Positions 1-9,744 of a stretch of DNA of 64,000 bases are shown piece by piece. This DNA comes from Zasmidium citrigriseum. Its lineage: Eukaryota; Ascomycota; Dothideomycetes; Mycosphaerellales; Mycosphaerellaceae. Every line of letters begins with the position of its first letter. The first letter of the stretch is position 1. Below the pieces are notes generated by a model. The model saw only the letters and a list, made by a program, of their open reading frames with translations, did not search any database and was not told the DNA's origin. The stretch spans positions 1 to 64,000 of the forward strand of contig NHNW01000059.1 of NCBI GenBank assembly GCA_002786025.1. The letters are read 5' to 3'. The position numbers and the translations under genes were made by a program.

Positions 1-187
1 ATAGTCCCTATCGCGCCGTCCCTAGGGAACTAGGAACTAGACGGTTTCTTAGTAGTGTAAAACCTATTAGCGGGACCTACTAACGAAGCGATATACTAAT
101 AGGTTAGGACCGAGAGAGGCTAAAAGAGGGTGGAGACCGATTAAGTAAGCCTATTATTATGCCTATCCTTCTGCTTTAAATAACGCG

Positions 188-1024
188 ATGTCTTTAACCG
201 ACAAGACCTTCTCGTTCTCGCGCCTAAAGGGACAAGAGAACTACGAGATCTAGGCTCTAAGAATAGAGTCCTATCTTATCGAGAAGAGCCTATATACCGC
301 TCTAGAGGAGAACGGCGGCGCCGATAAGACCGTAAACAAACGCGCTCTCGCGGCTATCTGTCTAGCCTTAGAAGACGGGCCTCTACTTTAAATTTAAGGC
401 GTTACTAACGCTAAAGACGCGTGGGAGACTCTTAGATCTCTTTACTCGTCTAGAGGCTTTGCTTCCGAGTTCCTAACTTATAAGGAGCTATTTTAAATAA
501 CGCTTAAATCTAGTAGCGGCAAAATAGAGTCGTATCTTAATACGATCTGTCGGCTCTACGACCAGCTTAAGGCGAAGGGAATAGAGATCCCTAAGCAAGT
601 CATAATCGCCTAGACCCTAAACAACCTAACGGAGGAATACGACGGCTTTGTTACGACTATCTCGCAAGCGTACCGCGTAAACAAAGACGCATACTCGATT
701 AAAAGCCTCTTTTCGAACCTCCTAGACGAATCTAGAAGACACGAATCTAAGGAGCAAAATCTAGCTCTATGGATTCGAGAACGGCTTCCTAAGAACAACA
801 ATAAGCCTAAACGTCTAGGGGATAAGGGTCCTAAGCCGCATTGTACCTACTGCGATAAAGAAGGACATAGGGAAGCAAACTGTTTTAATAAGTTTCCCGA
901 TAAGGCTCCTAAATAGTAGAAGCCTACTAGGCTAGAAAATAAGAATAAGAAAGAAAGAGAGCAAAACGAGAATGCTCTTTATACGGCTAGTACGGTTGTA
1001 CCGCGGGACGATAGAGATCTAGAC
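188..1024 (+). pseudogene. gag: Copia gag region with CCHC zinc knuckle, stop-riddled
   Basis: The first ATG of the element is at 188. The same frame continues unbroken by indels into pol at 1025. In-frame stops lie at 251, 389, 395, 494, 611, 914 and 917. All are TAG or TAA and sit where Trp or Gln codons are plausible, as expected if RIP changed TGG or CAR codons. The nucleic-acid-binding knuckle is visible at about 848-890: Cys-X2-Cys-X4-His-X4-Cys (CTYC...GHREANC). Capsid-like sequence precedes it. The product would package element RNA. No intact protein can be made from this copy. Confidence 0.85.
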
Positions 1025-1532
1025 ATGGACAGAGATAGCGATTCTGTAGTCGACGTTCTTAATGTTAATACGTTTGATCTTTGCCCCGCGTCCACGTCTA
1101 CTTTTAAGCCTGAATTTGTCCTAGATTCGGGTGCAACGCGGCATATAGTTAACAAGCGAGAGTACTTTATGAACAACTCGTTTGTTAATAGTCCCACAAC
1201 TATAAGGTGGGCAAATGCCGGGACTATAGTGTCCTACGGAGTCGGGAACGTTAAAATCCGGTTTAACGATACTAATAAGGTCGTTGTACTAGAGCGTTGC
1301 CTATTTGTGCCTAAATTCACAACTAATATAGTGTCTCTAGCACAATTAGACTCTAAAGGCGTCTATGCCCGGCTAAAATCCGGAAAGATAGAGATGTATT
1401 TAGGCGAAGAGCCCCTAGCTAAGGCATTAAGGAAAGGCTCTTTATATTGCCTAGACGTTTCTATTCCTACCGGAAAAAGTAGGCATTCTAATAGCCTGCT
1501 ATTTAGCGAGTCTAAAGACTCGTTAGAATTAG

Positions 1533-1673
1533 AAGGAGCCTCTAAAGCTCCTTTAGAGGGCGCGTCTAAAACGCCCTTAGAGGACACCTATAAAGTGTCC
1601 TTAGAGGACGCCTATAAAGCGTCCTTAGAAGGCACCCCTAAAGTGCCTTTAGAAGACGCCTCTAAAGCGTCTT
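1533..1673 (+). repeat. Six phase-locked 24-bp hairpin repeats in pol
   Basis: Units start at 1533, 1557, 1581, 1605, 1629 and 1653, exactly 24 nt apart. Each forms a 7-bp (second unit 6-bp) inverted repeat around a short loop, mostly seven nucleotides, of the type CTCTAAA, CTATAAA or CCCTAAA. Stems differ between units (GGAGC, GGGCG, GGACAC, GGACGC, GGCAC, GACGC), yet the complementary arm changes with them. A seventh, out-of-phase hairpin lies at 1507-1522. In protein the array is an eight-residue repeat of the type LEDAYKAS, between the protease and GAG-pre-integrase regions. Confidence 0.85.
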
Positions 1674-2645
1674 TAAAGAACGAGGTTTGGCATAAGAGGC
1701 TAGCACACGCGGGACCTAAGGCATTAGAATCCCTAGGCCTAAAAGGGTGTGTAAATTGCGAGGTATGTATACAAGCTAATAAAACTCGCACTATAAGCCA
1801 TAAGCCTACGACTAAAGCTAATGCTTTCCTAGACAAGACGAGTTGCGATATATGCGGGCCTATAGAGCCTAAAACGCATGAAGGGTATCGTTACTTTATC
1901 TCGTTTATTAATAATTAGTCTAGGTATATAGAAGCGAATTTAATGTCTAATAAGTCGGAAGCTTTTAATGCCATTTCATTATATAAAACCCGTTCCGAAA
2001 ACGCATATAGTAACAATCTAAAGCGTCCAAGAATGAAGGTATTTAAGTCCGATAATGCTAAGGAGTTAATCTCTAAGAAAGTTGAGAATCTATTTAACAA
2101 AGACGGCGTAATCCATGAAACTAGCGCGCCGTATACTCCAGAGCAAAACGGACTAATAGAGCGTCCTAATAGGACACTCTTAAACAAAGTACGGGCTATG
2201 TTAGTCGAATCTAGATTGCCTAAGTGGCTTTGGGGAGAGGCTCTTAAAACAGCCGTATATATCTATAATAGAACCCCACATTCTAGTCTAGGAATGAAAT
2301 CGCCTTTTGAAGTTAAATACGACCAAAAGCCAGATCTATCGCACCTTAGAATCTTTGGTTCTATCGCCTACTATCGACATTATAAGGTAAAGAAACTCGA
2401 CTCTAGAGCTAGGAAAGCTGTACTAGTAGGTTTCGGCCAAAACCAATATAAGCTTCTAGATTTAGAGACAAAGAAGCTAGTTTGGGCACGAGACGTTACT
2501 ATACTAGAAGGTGTGTTTCTACGTAATATAACACCTACTAATAGCCTAGAAGTCGAGCATAAAGACGAGGAACCATTACAAGTTGAAATCGAAGGTGCTA
2601 GAAATTTTGAAGCTCAAGCGGCCCAATCGGGCCTAGCGCCGGCCG

Positions 2646-2684
2646 AATCGGGACCGCGCTATGCCCGATTAGGCAGTCTTGGCG
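2646..2684 (+). repeat. Internal copy of an LTR hairpin motif
   Basis: AATCGGG (2646-2652) and CCCGATT (2664-2670) form an inverted repeat around GCGCTAT, followed by a CTTGGCG tail. The LTR contains the same arrangement with the same spacing at 4646-4652 and 4664-4670, followed by GCTTGGCG. The internal copy lies in the pol linker between integrase and RT. Confidence 0.65.
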
Positions 2685-4457
2685 AAGAACATTCTAGACA
2701 TTCTGAAAATCCAGAGAATCAATTGCAAAACGAGTTGCAGACTACAACCCGTAGTTATAGGACTCTAGAAGACGACGGCGAAATCGATGAACTAGCTCTT
2801 CTAGCGAACGCGTCTAATCTAGAGGATCCTATTACCTTTGAGGACGCTATACGTCTAGACAAAGAAGGCTGGACTTAGTCGATGCAAAGTGAAATCGACG
2901 ATTTAAACAAGTTGAGAACTTGGGATCTAGTCGACCCACCTAAAGATCGGAAAGTCCTTAAAGGAAGGTGGGTTTATAAGACTAAAAGAGATCCTTATGG
3001 GAAGCTTATAAAGCTAAAATCGCGGTGGGTCGTTAAAGGATTTAAACAAGTAGAAGGACTAGACTACGATCAAACCTTTAGTTGTACTTGTAGACCTGAA
3101 ACGTGGCGTGCTCTATTCTATAAGGCGGCTTTTGAAGATTTAGAAATTCAGCAATGGGACGTTAAACTAGCGTTCCCTAACTCGCCTATAGATAAAGAGA
3201 TATACGTAGAGCAGCCACATGGATTTGTAGACCCTAATAACCGCGGAAAAGTATGTAGGCTAAATACAGCCTTATATGGACTTAAACAAGCCGCGCGACA
3301 ATGGTATAGGCACCTAGCTAAGATACTGTCGCAATACGGCTTTAGCGTCTTGCCTAAAGATAACGGGGTGTTTATAAATAAAGAAACGGGTATTACTATT
3401 GCATGCCACGTAGACGACATGCTGATTTTTGGACCTAAACTAGAAGACATTAGTACCCTTAAAGCAAACCTAAGTAAACACATAGAGGTTAGCGATCTAG
3501 GGGAAGTTAAGTACTATCTAGGAATAGAAGTTATACGAGACCGCCGTAATAAGACAATTAAACTATTGCAACAAGGCTATCTCGAAAAGATCCTAGATAA
3601 GTATAATAAGAGAGGTCTAACACCCGTAACAACACCCGCAGAAGTAGGTATACGACTAGAGGCTACGCCTAAAGATCGACCTACTAATGCAGAAGAAACT
3701 AAAGAATTTCAAAGGCAAATAGGCGCATTAATATATCTAGCAACAAAGACTAGGCCGGATATTGCTTATGCGACAAATCAATGCGCAAAATTCATGTCTA
3801 ATCCGGACNGACGCGGATTGGGGGGGTGACTATACGACTAGACGTTCAACTACGGGGTATGTCTACTTCCTAGGTAATAAAGCGCCTATTAGTTGGCGTT
3901 GTACGCTACAAAAGACAGTCGCATTATCTAGTTGTGAAGCGGAATATATGGCTTTAAAGGCCGCCGTACAAGAAGCGCTTTTCCTTAAGGATATTTGCGC
4001 TAGTCTAGGAATTAAAACTAGACAACAAGATCTTATTAGTACGGATAACCAATCCGCTATACAACTCGCAAACAATCCTGAACATCATAATAAGACTAAA
4101 CATATCGATATACAATACCACTTTATACGGGAGTGTCTAGAAGATAAGAGAATTTCAATTAGACACGTCCCTACTAAGAAGCAACTAGCAGACCTATTTA
4201 CAAAGGCGCTAGATACCTATAAGTTCAGGAGTTTATGCGAGAACCTATTCTAAAGGAATATAGGTGTTAGGGAGTCTAGGAGTACATAAAGGTCGACTAT
4301 ATAATGTCTAATAAGTATATAATAACTCAATTAAAAGGAGTCGTATACTAGGACATTTCTTAAAGGAATTAAAAGGAATCCTAAGTAGCTAAGGTAAGTA
4401 AATAGGCCTTCTATACCTAAACTAGCTCCTAGAAACCGGAACTAGTTTAGGGGGGTG

Positions 4458-4944
4458 TGTTAGAAGGCTATAGGGATCCAACGCCCATACGGGATCCAAC
4501 GCCCATACGGGATCCAACGCCCATACGGATCCAACGCCCATAGCCTTGCTTACTAAGCAAGGCTATGGGCGTTGGAAAGTCACGTGACGGCTTACGTAAT
4601 CATCTGGAACTTTCTAGATGATTCGTCCCCCCGTAGGCTAGACCTAATCGGGAAGGCGCTATACCCGATTGGGATGCTTGGCGTGGAACCTTCTAGCAGC
4701 TACCGGAATTCATTCCAGTTGATTTCTAATCAACTGCTAATCAATTCCTAATCAATGTGTCGACTGTATTCTATAAGATTCTATTAGGCGTAAGCATTAG
4801 TAATGCATATACGCTATAGAAGATTCTAGATGCGATATCGTCGTATATATAAGGGTGTGAATAGTCTTGCTAGATAGAAGGAATCTAAGCACTTCTCTTC
4901 TACTCTATACAACCCTCCTACTACTTCCGCTACTACTTTTAATA
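4458..4944 (+). repeat. LTR A of the Copia element (487 bp)
   Basis: The LTR begins TGTTAG directly after a G-rich polypurine tract (4450-4457) and ends TTAATA. Canonical Copia LTRs run TGTTA...TAACA, so the TAATA end fits one CA-to-TA change. It holds four 18-bp GGATCC-containing direct repeats (about 4473-4540), a 45-nt palindrome, an AATCGGG/CCCGATT hairpin and a TATATATAAG box near 4845-4855 that could be the element promoter. Sequence resumes at 4945 inside the RT gene, not at a primer-binding site. Confidence 0.85.
4531..4575. repeat. 45-nt perfect palindrome inside the LTR
   Basis: Two 22-nt arms (4531-4552 and 4554-4575) are exact reverse complements around a single central base. The left arm includes the last of the 18-bp direct repeats. 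The equivalent palindrome in the second LTR is at 6359-6403 and is also intact. Confidence 0.9.
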
Positions 4945-6098
4945 TAGAGCAGCCACATGGATTTAAAGACCCGAATAACCGCGGAAAAGTATCTAGGCTA
5001 AATATAGCCTTATATGGACTTAAACAAGCCGCGCGACAATAGTATAGGCATTTAGCTAAAATACTGTCGCAATACGGCTTTAGCGTCTTGCCTAAAGATA
5101 ACGGGGTGTTTATAAATAGACAAACGGGTATAACTATTGCATGCCATATCGACGATATACTAATTTTTGGACCAAAACTAGAAGACATTAGTACCCTTAA
5201 AGTAAACCTAAGTAAACACATAGAGGTTAGCGATCTAGGGGAAGTTAAGTACTATCTAGGAATTAAAGTTACACGAGATCGCCGTAATAAGACAATTAAG
5301 CTATCGTAACAAGGCTATCTCGAAAAGATCCTAGATAAGTATAATAAGAGAGGTCTAACACCCGTAACTATACCCGTAGAAGTAGGTATACGACTAGAGG
5401 CTACGCCTAAAGATCGACCTACTAATGTAGAGGAGACTAAAGAGTTTCAAAGGCAAATAGGCGCGTTAATATATCTAGCAACAAAGACTAGGCCGGATGT
5501 TGCTTATGCGACAAATCAATACGCAAAATTTATGTCTAATCCGGACCAAACCCACTTTAGAGCGCTAAACCGAATTTGGAAGTATCTAAACGGTTCCCTA
5601 GAAAGGAGTCTAGTCTATTCGGCCCAATCCGAGCCGCTTCTATTCGGATATTGCGACGCGGATTGGGGGGGTAACTATACGACTAGACGATCTACTACGG
5701 GGTACGTATTCTTCCTAGGTAATAAAGCGCCTATTAGTTAGCGTTGTACGCTACAAAAGACAGTCGCATTATCTAGTTGTGAAGCGGAATATATGGCTTT
5801 AAAAGCCGCCGTACAAGAAGCGCTTTTCCTTAAGGATATTTGCGCTAGTCTAGGAATTAAAACTAGACAACAAGATCTTATTAGTACGGATAACCAATCC
5901 GCTATATAACTCGCAAACAATCCTAAACATTATAATAAGACTAAACATATCGATATACAATACCACTTTATACGGGAGTGTCTAGAAGATAAGAGAATTT
6001 CAATTAGACACGTCCCTACTAAGAAGCAACTAGCAGACCTATTTATAAAGGCGCTAGATACCTATAAGTTTAGGAGTTTATGCGAGAACCTATTCTAA
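4945..6098 (+). pseudogene. pol: Second, 5'-truncated copy of Copia RT/RNase H
   Basis: From 4945 the sequence duplicates 3207 onward ([38 protein letters not shown]). It is colinear to the terminal stop at 6096-6098 and then through the element 3' end into LTR B. It retains the 108-bp block missing at 3809 in the first copy. Stops at 5040, 5307, 5739 and 5907 each face an intact TGG or CAA in the first copy, so each is one TG-to-TA or CA-to-TA transition. The product is non-functional. Confidence 0.9.
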
Positions 6099-6303
6099 AG
6101 GAATATAGGTGTTAGGGAGTCTAGGAGTACATAAAGGTCGACTATATAATGTCTAATAAGTATATAATAACTTAATTAAAAAGGAGTCGTATACTAGGAC
6201 ATTTCTTAAAGGAATTAAAAGGAATCCTAAGTAGCTAAGGTAAGTAAATAGGCCTTCTATACCTAAACTAGCTCCTAGAAACCGGAACTAGTTTAGGGGG
6301 GTG

Positions 6304-6771
6304 TATTAGAAGGCTATAGGGATCCAACGCCTATACGGGATCCAACGCCTATACGGATCCAACGCCCATAGCCTTGCTTAGTAAGCAAGGCTATGGGCGT
6401 TGGAAAGTTACGTAACGGCTTACGTAATTGTCTAGAACCTTCTGGATGATTTGTCCCCCCGTAGGCTAGATCTAATCGGGAAGGCACTATACCCGATTGG
6501 GATGCTTAGCGTGGAACCTTCTAGCAGCTATCGGAATTCATTCCAGTTGATTTCTAATCAACTGCTAATCAATTCCTAATCAATGTGTCGACTGTATTCT
6601 ATAAGATTCCATGAGGCGTAAGCATTAGTAATGCATCTACGCTATAGAAGATTCTAGATGCAATATTGTCGTATATATAAGGGTGTGAATAGTCTCGCTA
6701 GATAGAAAGAATTCAAGCACTTCTCTTCTACTCTATACGACCCTCCTACTACTTCCGCTACACTTTTAATA
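6304..6771 (+). repeat. LTR B of the Copia element (468 bp)
   Basis: This is the direct duplicate of 4458-4944. It starts TATTAG (TG-to-TA relative to LTR A) and ends TTAATA. It has three instead of four 18-bp repeats, and many CA-to-TA and TG-to-TA differences, for example CACGTGA in LTR A against TACGTAA here near 6410. Host sequence begins at 6772, so GCGAG (6772-6776) is the expected right half of a 5-bp target-site duplication. Confidence 0.85.
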
Positions 6772-7674
6772 GCGAGCTTGACCCCGACTCAGAAAGGCGC
6801 ATTCGACCAGAACACCATCTATACGATCCACATCTGCCATGATGTTGTGCCCGGCAAGAGGTACACTCTCAAGGACATCGAGGAGAATGGTCGGGTGCTT
6901 GAGAGGGCGTTGCGCTTGTTGCATAAGCAGCGCTTCGGGCAGGCAGACACCCAGTTGCGAATTGTCCCGTACCTCGACTACTCCAAGCTGAACTTGGAGA
7001 CTGGTTTGGCGGTTATGGACAAGGTCAACCACGAGATGAAGCGACAAGAGCTACAGGATATGGCGGATATCCTTGGATTCAAAGTCAAAACCCAATCGTA
7101 AGTTCCGATACATTCAATACTCGTCGTTAGGGTACTAACCAAATTCGGTAGGGAGCGAATTGCGCAGAAGGCCGAGGAGGACGCGAAACTCGAGCGTGCT
7201 AAGGCTGATGCGAAGAAGAACAAGGAGAAGATGGACGAAGACGATGGCGAAGGCCAACCTCGTCGTCGGAGAGGAGTCGGAAAGGGCCTTTTCCGGGACA
7301 ATGGCTACTCCAAGGCGACGATCAGCGACTCGGATGAGATGATTCGCGACTGGAAGGAATCCTCCGACTCCGAGGACGAGCTTTTGGATAACCTCGATGC
7401 TGACTTCGTTCCAAAGCGACGTCCTAAAGCAAGCTCAGGACCGGCAAGACTGGCCATGCCAATAGGGAAGACTCTCGAAGACGTCGTGAACAATCGCGAC
7501 TTTTCGAGATGGGAGCAAGACGAAGAGGCACTTCGTGAGATGCGAGCGAGCGAGCTCAAGAAGGATGAGAGCAAGGGAATGATCTATGAAGGTAGTGGCG
7601 ACGAAGCGGATGACGAGTTCGGCGACCTTGATGATATTGAGGTTGACGAGAATGGCGAGGTGATTGGCGAGTAG
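6772..7674 (+). pseudogene. 3' part of an unrecognised host gene interrupted by the retrotransposon
   Basis: Two exons are visible: 6772-7097 and 7152-7674, joined by a 54-bp intron (GTAAGT...TAG) that keeps the frame. The open frame starts immediately after the LTR with no ATG, so the 5' part is missing here. It encodes 282 residues: a globular N-terminal part (TIYTIHICHDVVPGKRYTLK), a charged helical stretch rich in K/E and an acidic Ser/Asp tail (DSDEMIRDWKESSDSEDE). Charge pattern suggests a nuclear or nucleolar protein. I do not recognise the family. It could be a dead remnant, or the 3' end of a gene whose 5' end lies left of the window. Confidence 0.6.
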
Positions 7675-7728
7675 GATGGGTAGACATCCCACTCTATAGC
7701 TTCCTCAATGAAGTGACTGTCTTGTACT

Positions 7729-9293
7729 CTAAAACATCTCATACCGCCAGTTCAAGTCAACCATCTGCTGCGTCACACCCCCTTTCATGGCTTTTGCAAT
7801 CATCTGCGGATCACCCGAATCCAGCCTCTTGTTTTCGCGGAGCACGAGCCAGCGATAGAGCGTGATAACCGCTGCAAACAGCACCGCACATGCCATCAAT
7901 GCCCCAAAGGCAGCGTAGTAGTGCGGCGGTGCATAATACAAGTAACTTGCCCAGATGTTGCTCGTACCACCAATAGCGTTAACTAACGCACTCGCCGCTG
8001 CACGCTTGGATACCGGACGGGCCAGATGGAGATTGATAGTCTTGTACAAGAGGATCTGAGGGCCGACCTAGGAACGTTAGTCAAGGCGAATGTTCGACAA
8101 AGTCGACTAGTACTTACGGATGAGAATGGTAGGATCATCATTGAGAAGTAGCGGGCTCCAACGTTGGTCGTGGCCATTGGGATAATGTACATGGCCGTCG
8201 CGATGGAAATGCAAAGCAGAATTATCGGATAGACTGTGTTCTTGCGGTCCGAATAGAACATAATTCCGTAGTACACGAACCCAGCCAGAATGTACGGCGG
8301 AGCTGTCAGAAGCAAGCTGATGGTACTCGAGTATCCCAGAGAGCCGACCAAAGATGGGAAGAAGTTTGCAATGGAGCCCTGACCTTGGGATAGCATGTTG
8401 CAAAGGATCAGAAGAATGAGCTTTGGGTCGGACAATGCTTTCGCGAAGCCCTTCCACACGCTCTCATCTTCCGTGCCTTCGGCTGCGCCAGCCTCGCTTT
8501 CGATCCTCCAGACAGCCAAGTCACGCTCGATAGGAGGGAGAAATCGACAGTTGTGAGGGAACTCCGGCATGATACAGGCACATATTGCTCCAACTCCGAT
8601 TGTAGCAGAGCCTTCAATGATGAACAGCCACTGCCATCCAGCAATGTTATGTGTTCCATCCAGTTGCATGATTGCTGCAGCGAAGAGGCCACCAAAGGCG
8701 TTTCCCACTTGCTGGGCAATGTACAGCCCTGCGAAACGCTTTCCCAGCTCCTTTTTGGTGTACCAGGCCGAGAGGTAGTATATCGCTCCTGGAAAGAACA
8801 CCGCCTCCACCATACCCAAGATGGCCCGGACGGCCAGCAGTTGACCATAGTTCTTGACGGCAGCCGTGGCCGCGGAGATGCCACCCCAGATGACGACAGC
8901 AACACAGATGTACATTCCAGGCCTTGGTATCTTGGTGATGATCATGTTGCTCGGGATCTGGAATGGCAAGTAGCCGACGAAGAGAATCGATATGGCCGTG
9001 GCGAACTCTTGTGTTGATAGGGAGAGATCCTCCATGATGCCTTGGAGCTTGGCCGCCGAGAGGTTTTGACGGTCGATGTAGTTCAGGATGTATAAGATGC
9101 CGATGGCTGGGAGGATGAGAAGATCTATCTTGCGAACAAGTCTCTTTTCGAGTCGGCGGCGCTCGTCATCGCTGAGAGCACGCAGTGATTCTGGCAGGGT
9201 GTCGGCAGGTGCATTGTAGTCTTCGACATCGCCTTCGGTGACGGAGTGCGCCTTCTCTGGAGTCTCATGGATCGAGCTCTTGGACATATCCAT
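7729..9293 (-). CDS. MFS permease, anion:cation symporter (allantoate/Dal5-like) family
   Basis: Exons 9293-8118 and 8067-7729 are separated by a 50-bp intron (GTAAGT...TAG) and give 504 aa. The ATG at 9293 was chosen because upstream in-frame sequence lacks another ATG. About twelve membrane helices are visible. The family start IDLLILPAIGILYILNYIDR and the loop FQIPSNMIITK are typical of the fungal ACS/Dal5-TNA1 group, which imports carboxylate-type solutes such as allantoate, nicotinate or tartrate. Substrate cannot be read from sequence. The gene is divergent from the aldolase at 9745, so the two may share control and act in one catabolic step. Confidence 0.85.
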
Positions 9294-9744
9294 GGCGAGC
9301 TTCTGCTCTGAAGAGCGTAATGTTGGAAAGAATACCAAAATCCCTTACCAACGACGGTGACGGGATGGCATTGTGGTTGGCCTCGTTCAAATGGCCGTCA
9401 AAGTCCATCGTCGTATTTATCATGTCACTGACAGTGGCTGACGCTTCCTATCTCCTCCAAGAGCCGTGTTGTGAGGGGTCGAGACATTGTAGAGATAAGA
9501 TAGCAGACAATAGGATTTGTGAGGAGTAAGAGGACGCAGGAGTGGATAAGGAGGAGGAGCGGCCGGCCCGGCAGGGAAGACCCCTGCAAAATCATCTCCG
9601 CCAGAAGGGGCAATTGCGGAGCTCCTCTCTTTTCGTGCAGTACCATGAGGAGTGTCACAGGAACACTCAAGGACATCGACTGATATACTCGACAATGGAC
9701 GACCTTCAGACTATTCAATCCTACCGTTTTGCAAACTCGAAACA
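9294..9744. promoter_or_regulatory. Shared intergenic region of the permease/aldolase pair
   Basis: These 451 bp lie between two divergent start codons and hold both promoters. I see no coding frame and no operator I can name. Confidence 0.5.

Larger units (their letters stand above)
1025..4253 (+). pseudogene. pol: Copia pol: protease, integrase, reverse transcriptase, RNase H (broken)
   Basis: Copia domain order is visible. A retropepsin motif (VLDSGATRHI) lies near 1120. The GAG-pre-integrase zinc region (WHKRLAHAG, then CX2C) lies near 1690-1770. The DDE integrase contributes TSCDICGP, KSDNAKE and EQNGLIE between 1840 and 2160. The reverse transcriptase (LYGLKQAARQWY and catalytic HVDDMLIFG) lies at about 2940-3560. 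RNase H ([34 protein letters not shown]) ends at the stop at 4251-4253. In-frame stops occur at 1916 and 2876. The frame change near 3809 coincides with an ambiguous base and a missing 108-bp block, so it is probably an assembly defect and not a natural frameshift. Confidence 0.9.
1..6771 (+). mobile_element. Degenerate Ty1/Copia LTR retrotransposon with a tandem duplication of its 3' half
   Basis: A Copia-order gag-protease-integrase-RT-RNase H frame starts at 188 and ends near 4253. It is followed by an LTR (4458-4944), a second copy of the RT/RNase H half (4945-6303) and a second LTR (6304-6771). The 5' LTR is not in the window, so the element starts at or left of base 1. From 188 to the ambiguous base at 3809 the gag-pol frame has no indel. 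It is broken only by TAG/TAA codons, each reachable by CpA-to-TpA or TpG-to-TpA change, which is the RIP signature. The element is rich in TA and looks lower in GC than the host DNA, by eye. It is non-autonomous as it stands. The last LTR is followed at 6772 by host coding sequence. Confidence 0.93.

Noticed and set aside
3762..3829. Programmed frameshift between RT and RNase H in the first Copia copy
   Set aside because: The frame change coincides with an N and a 108-bp block that the second copy retains in frame, so it is an assembly defect.
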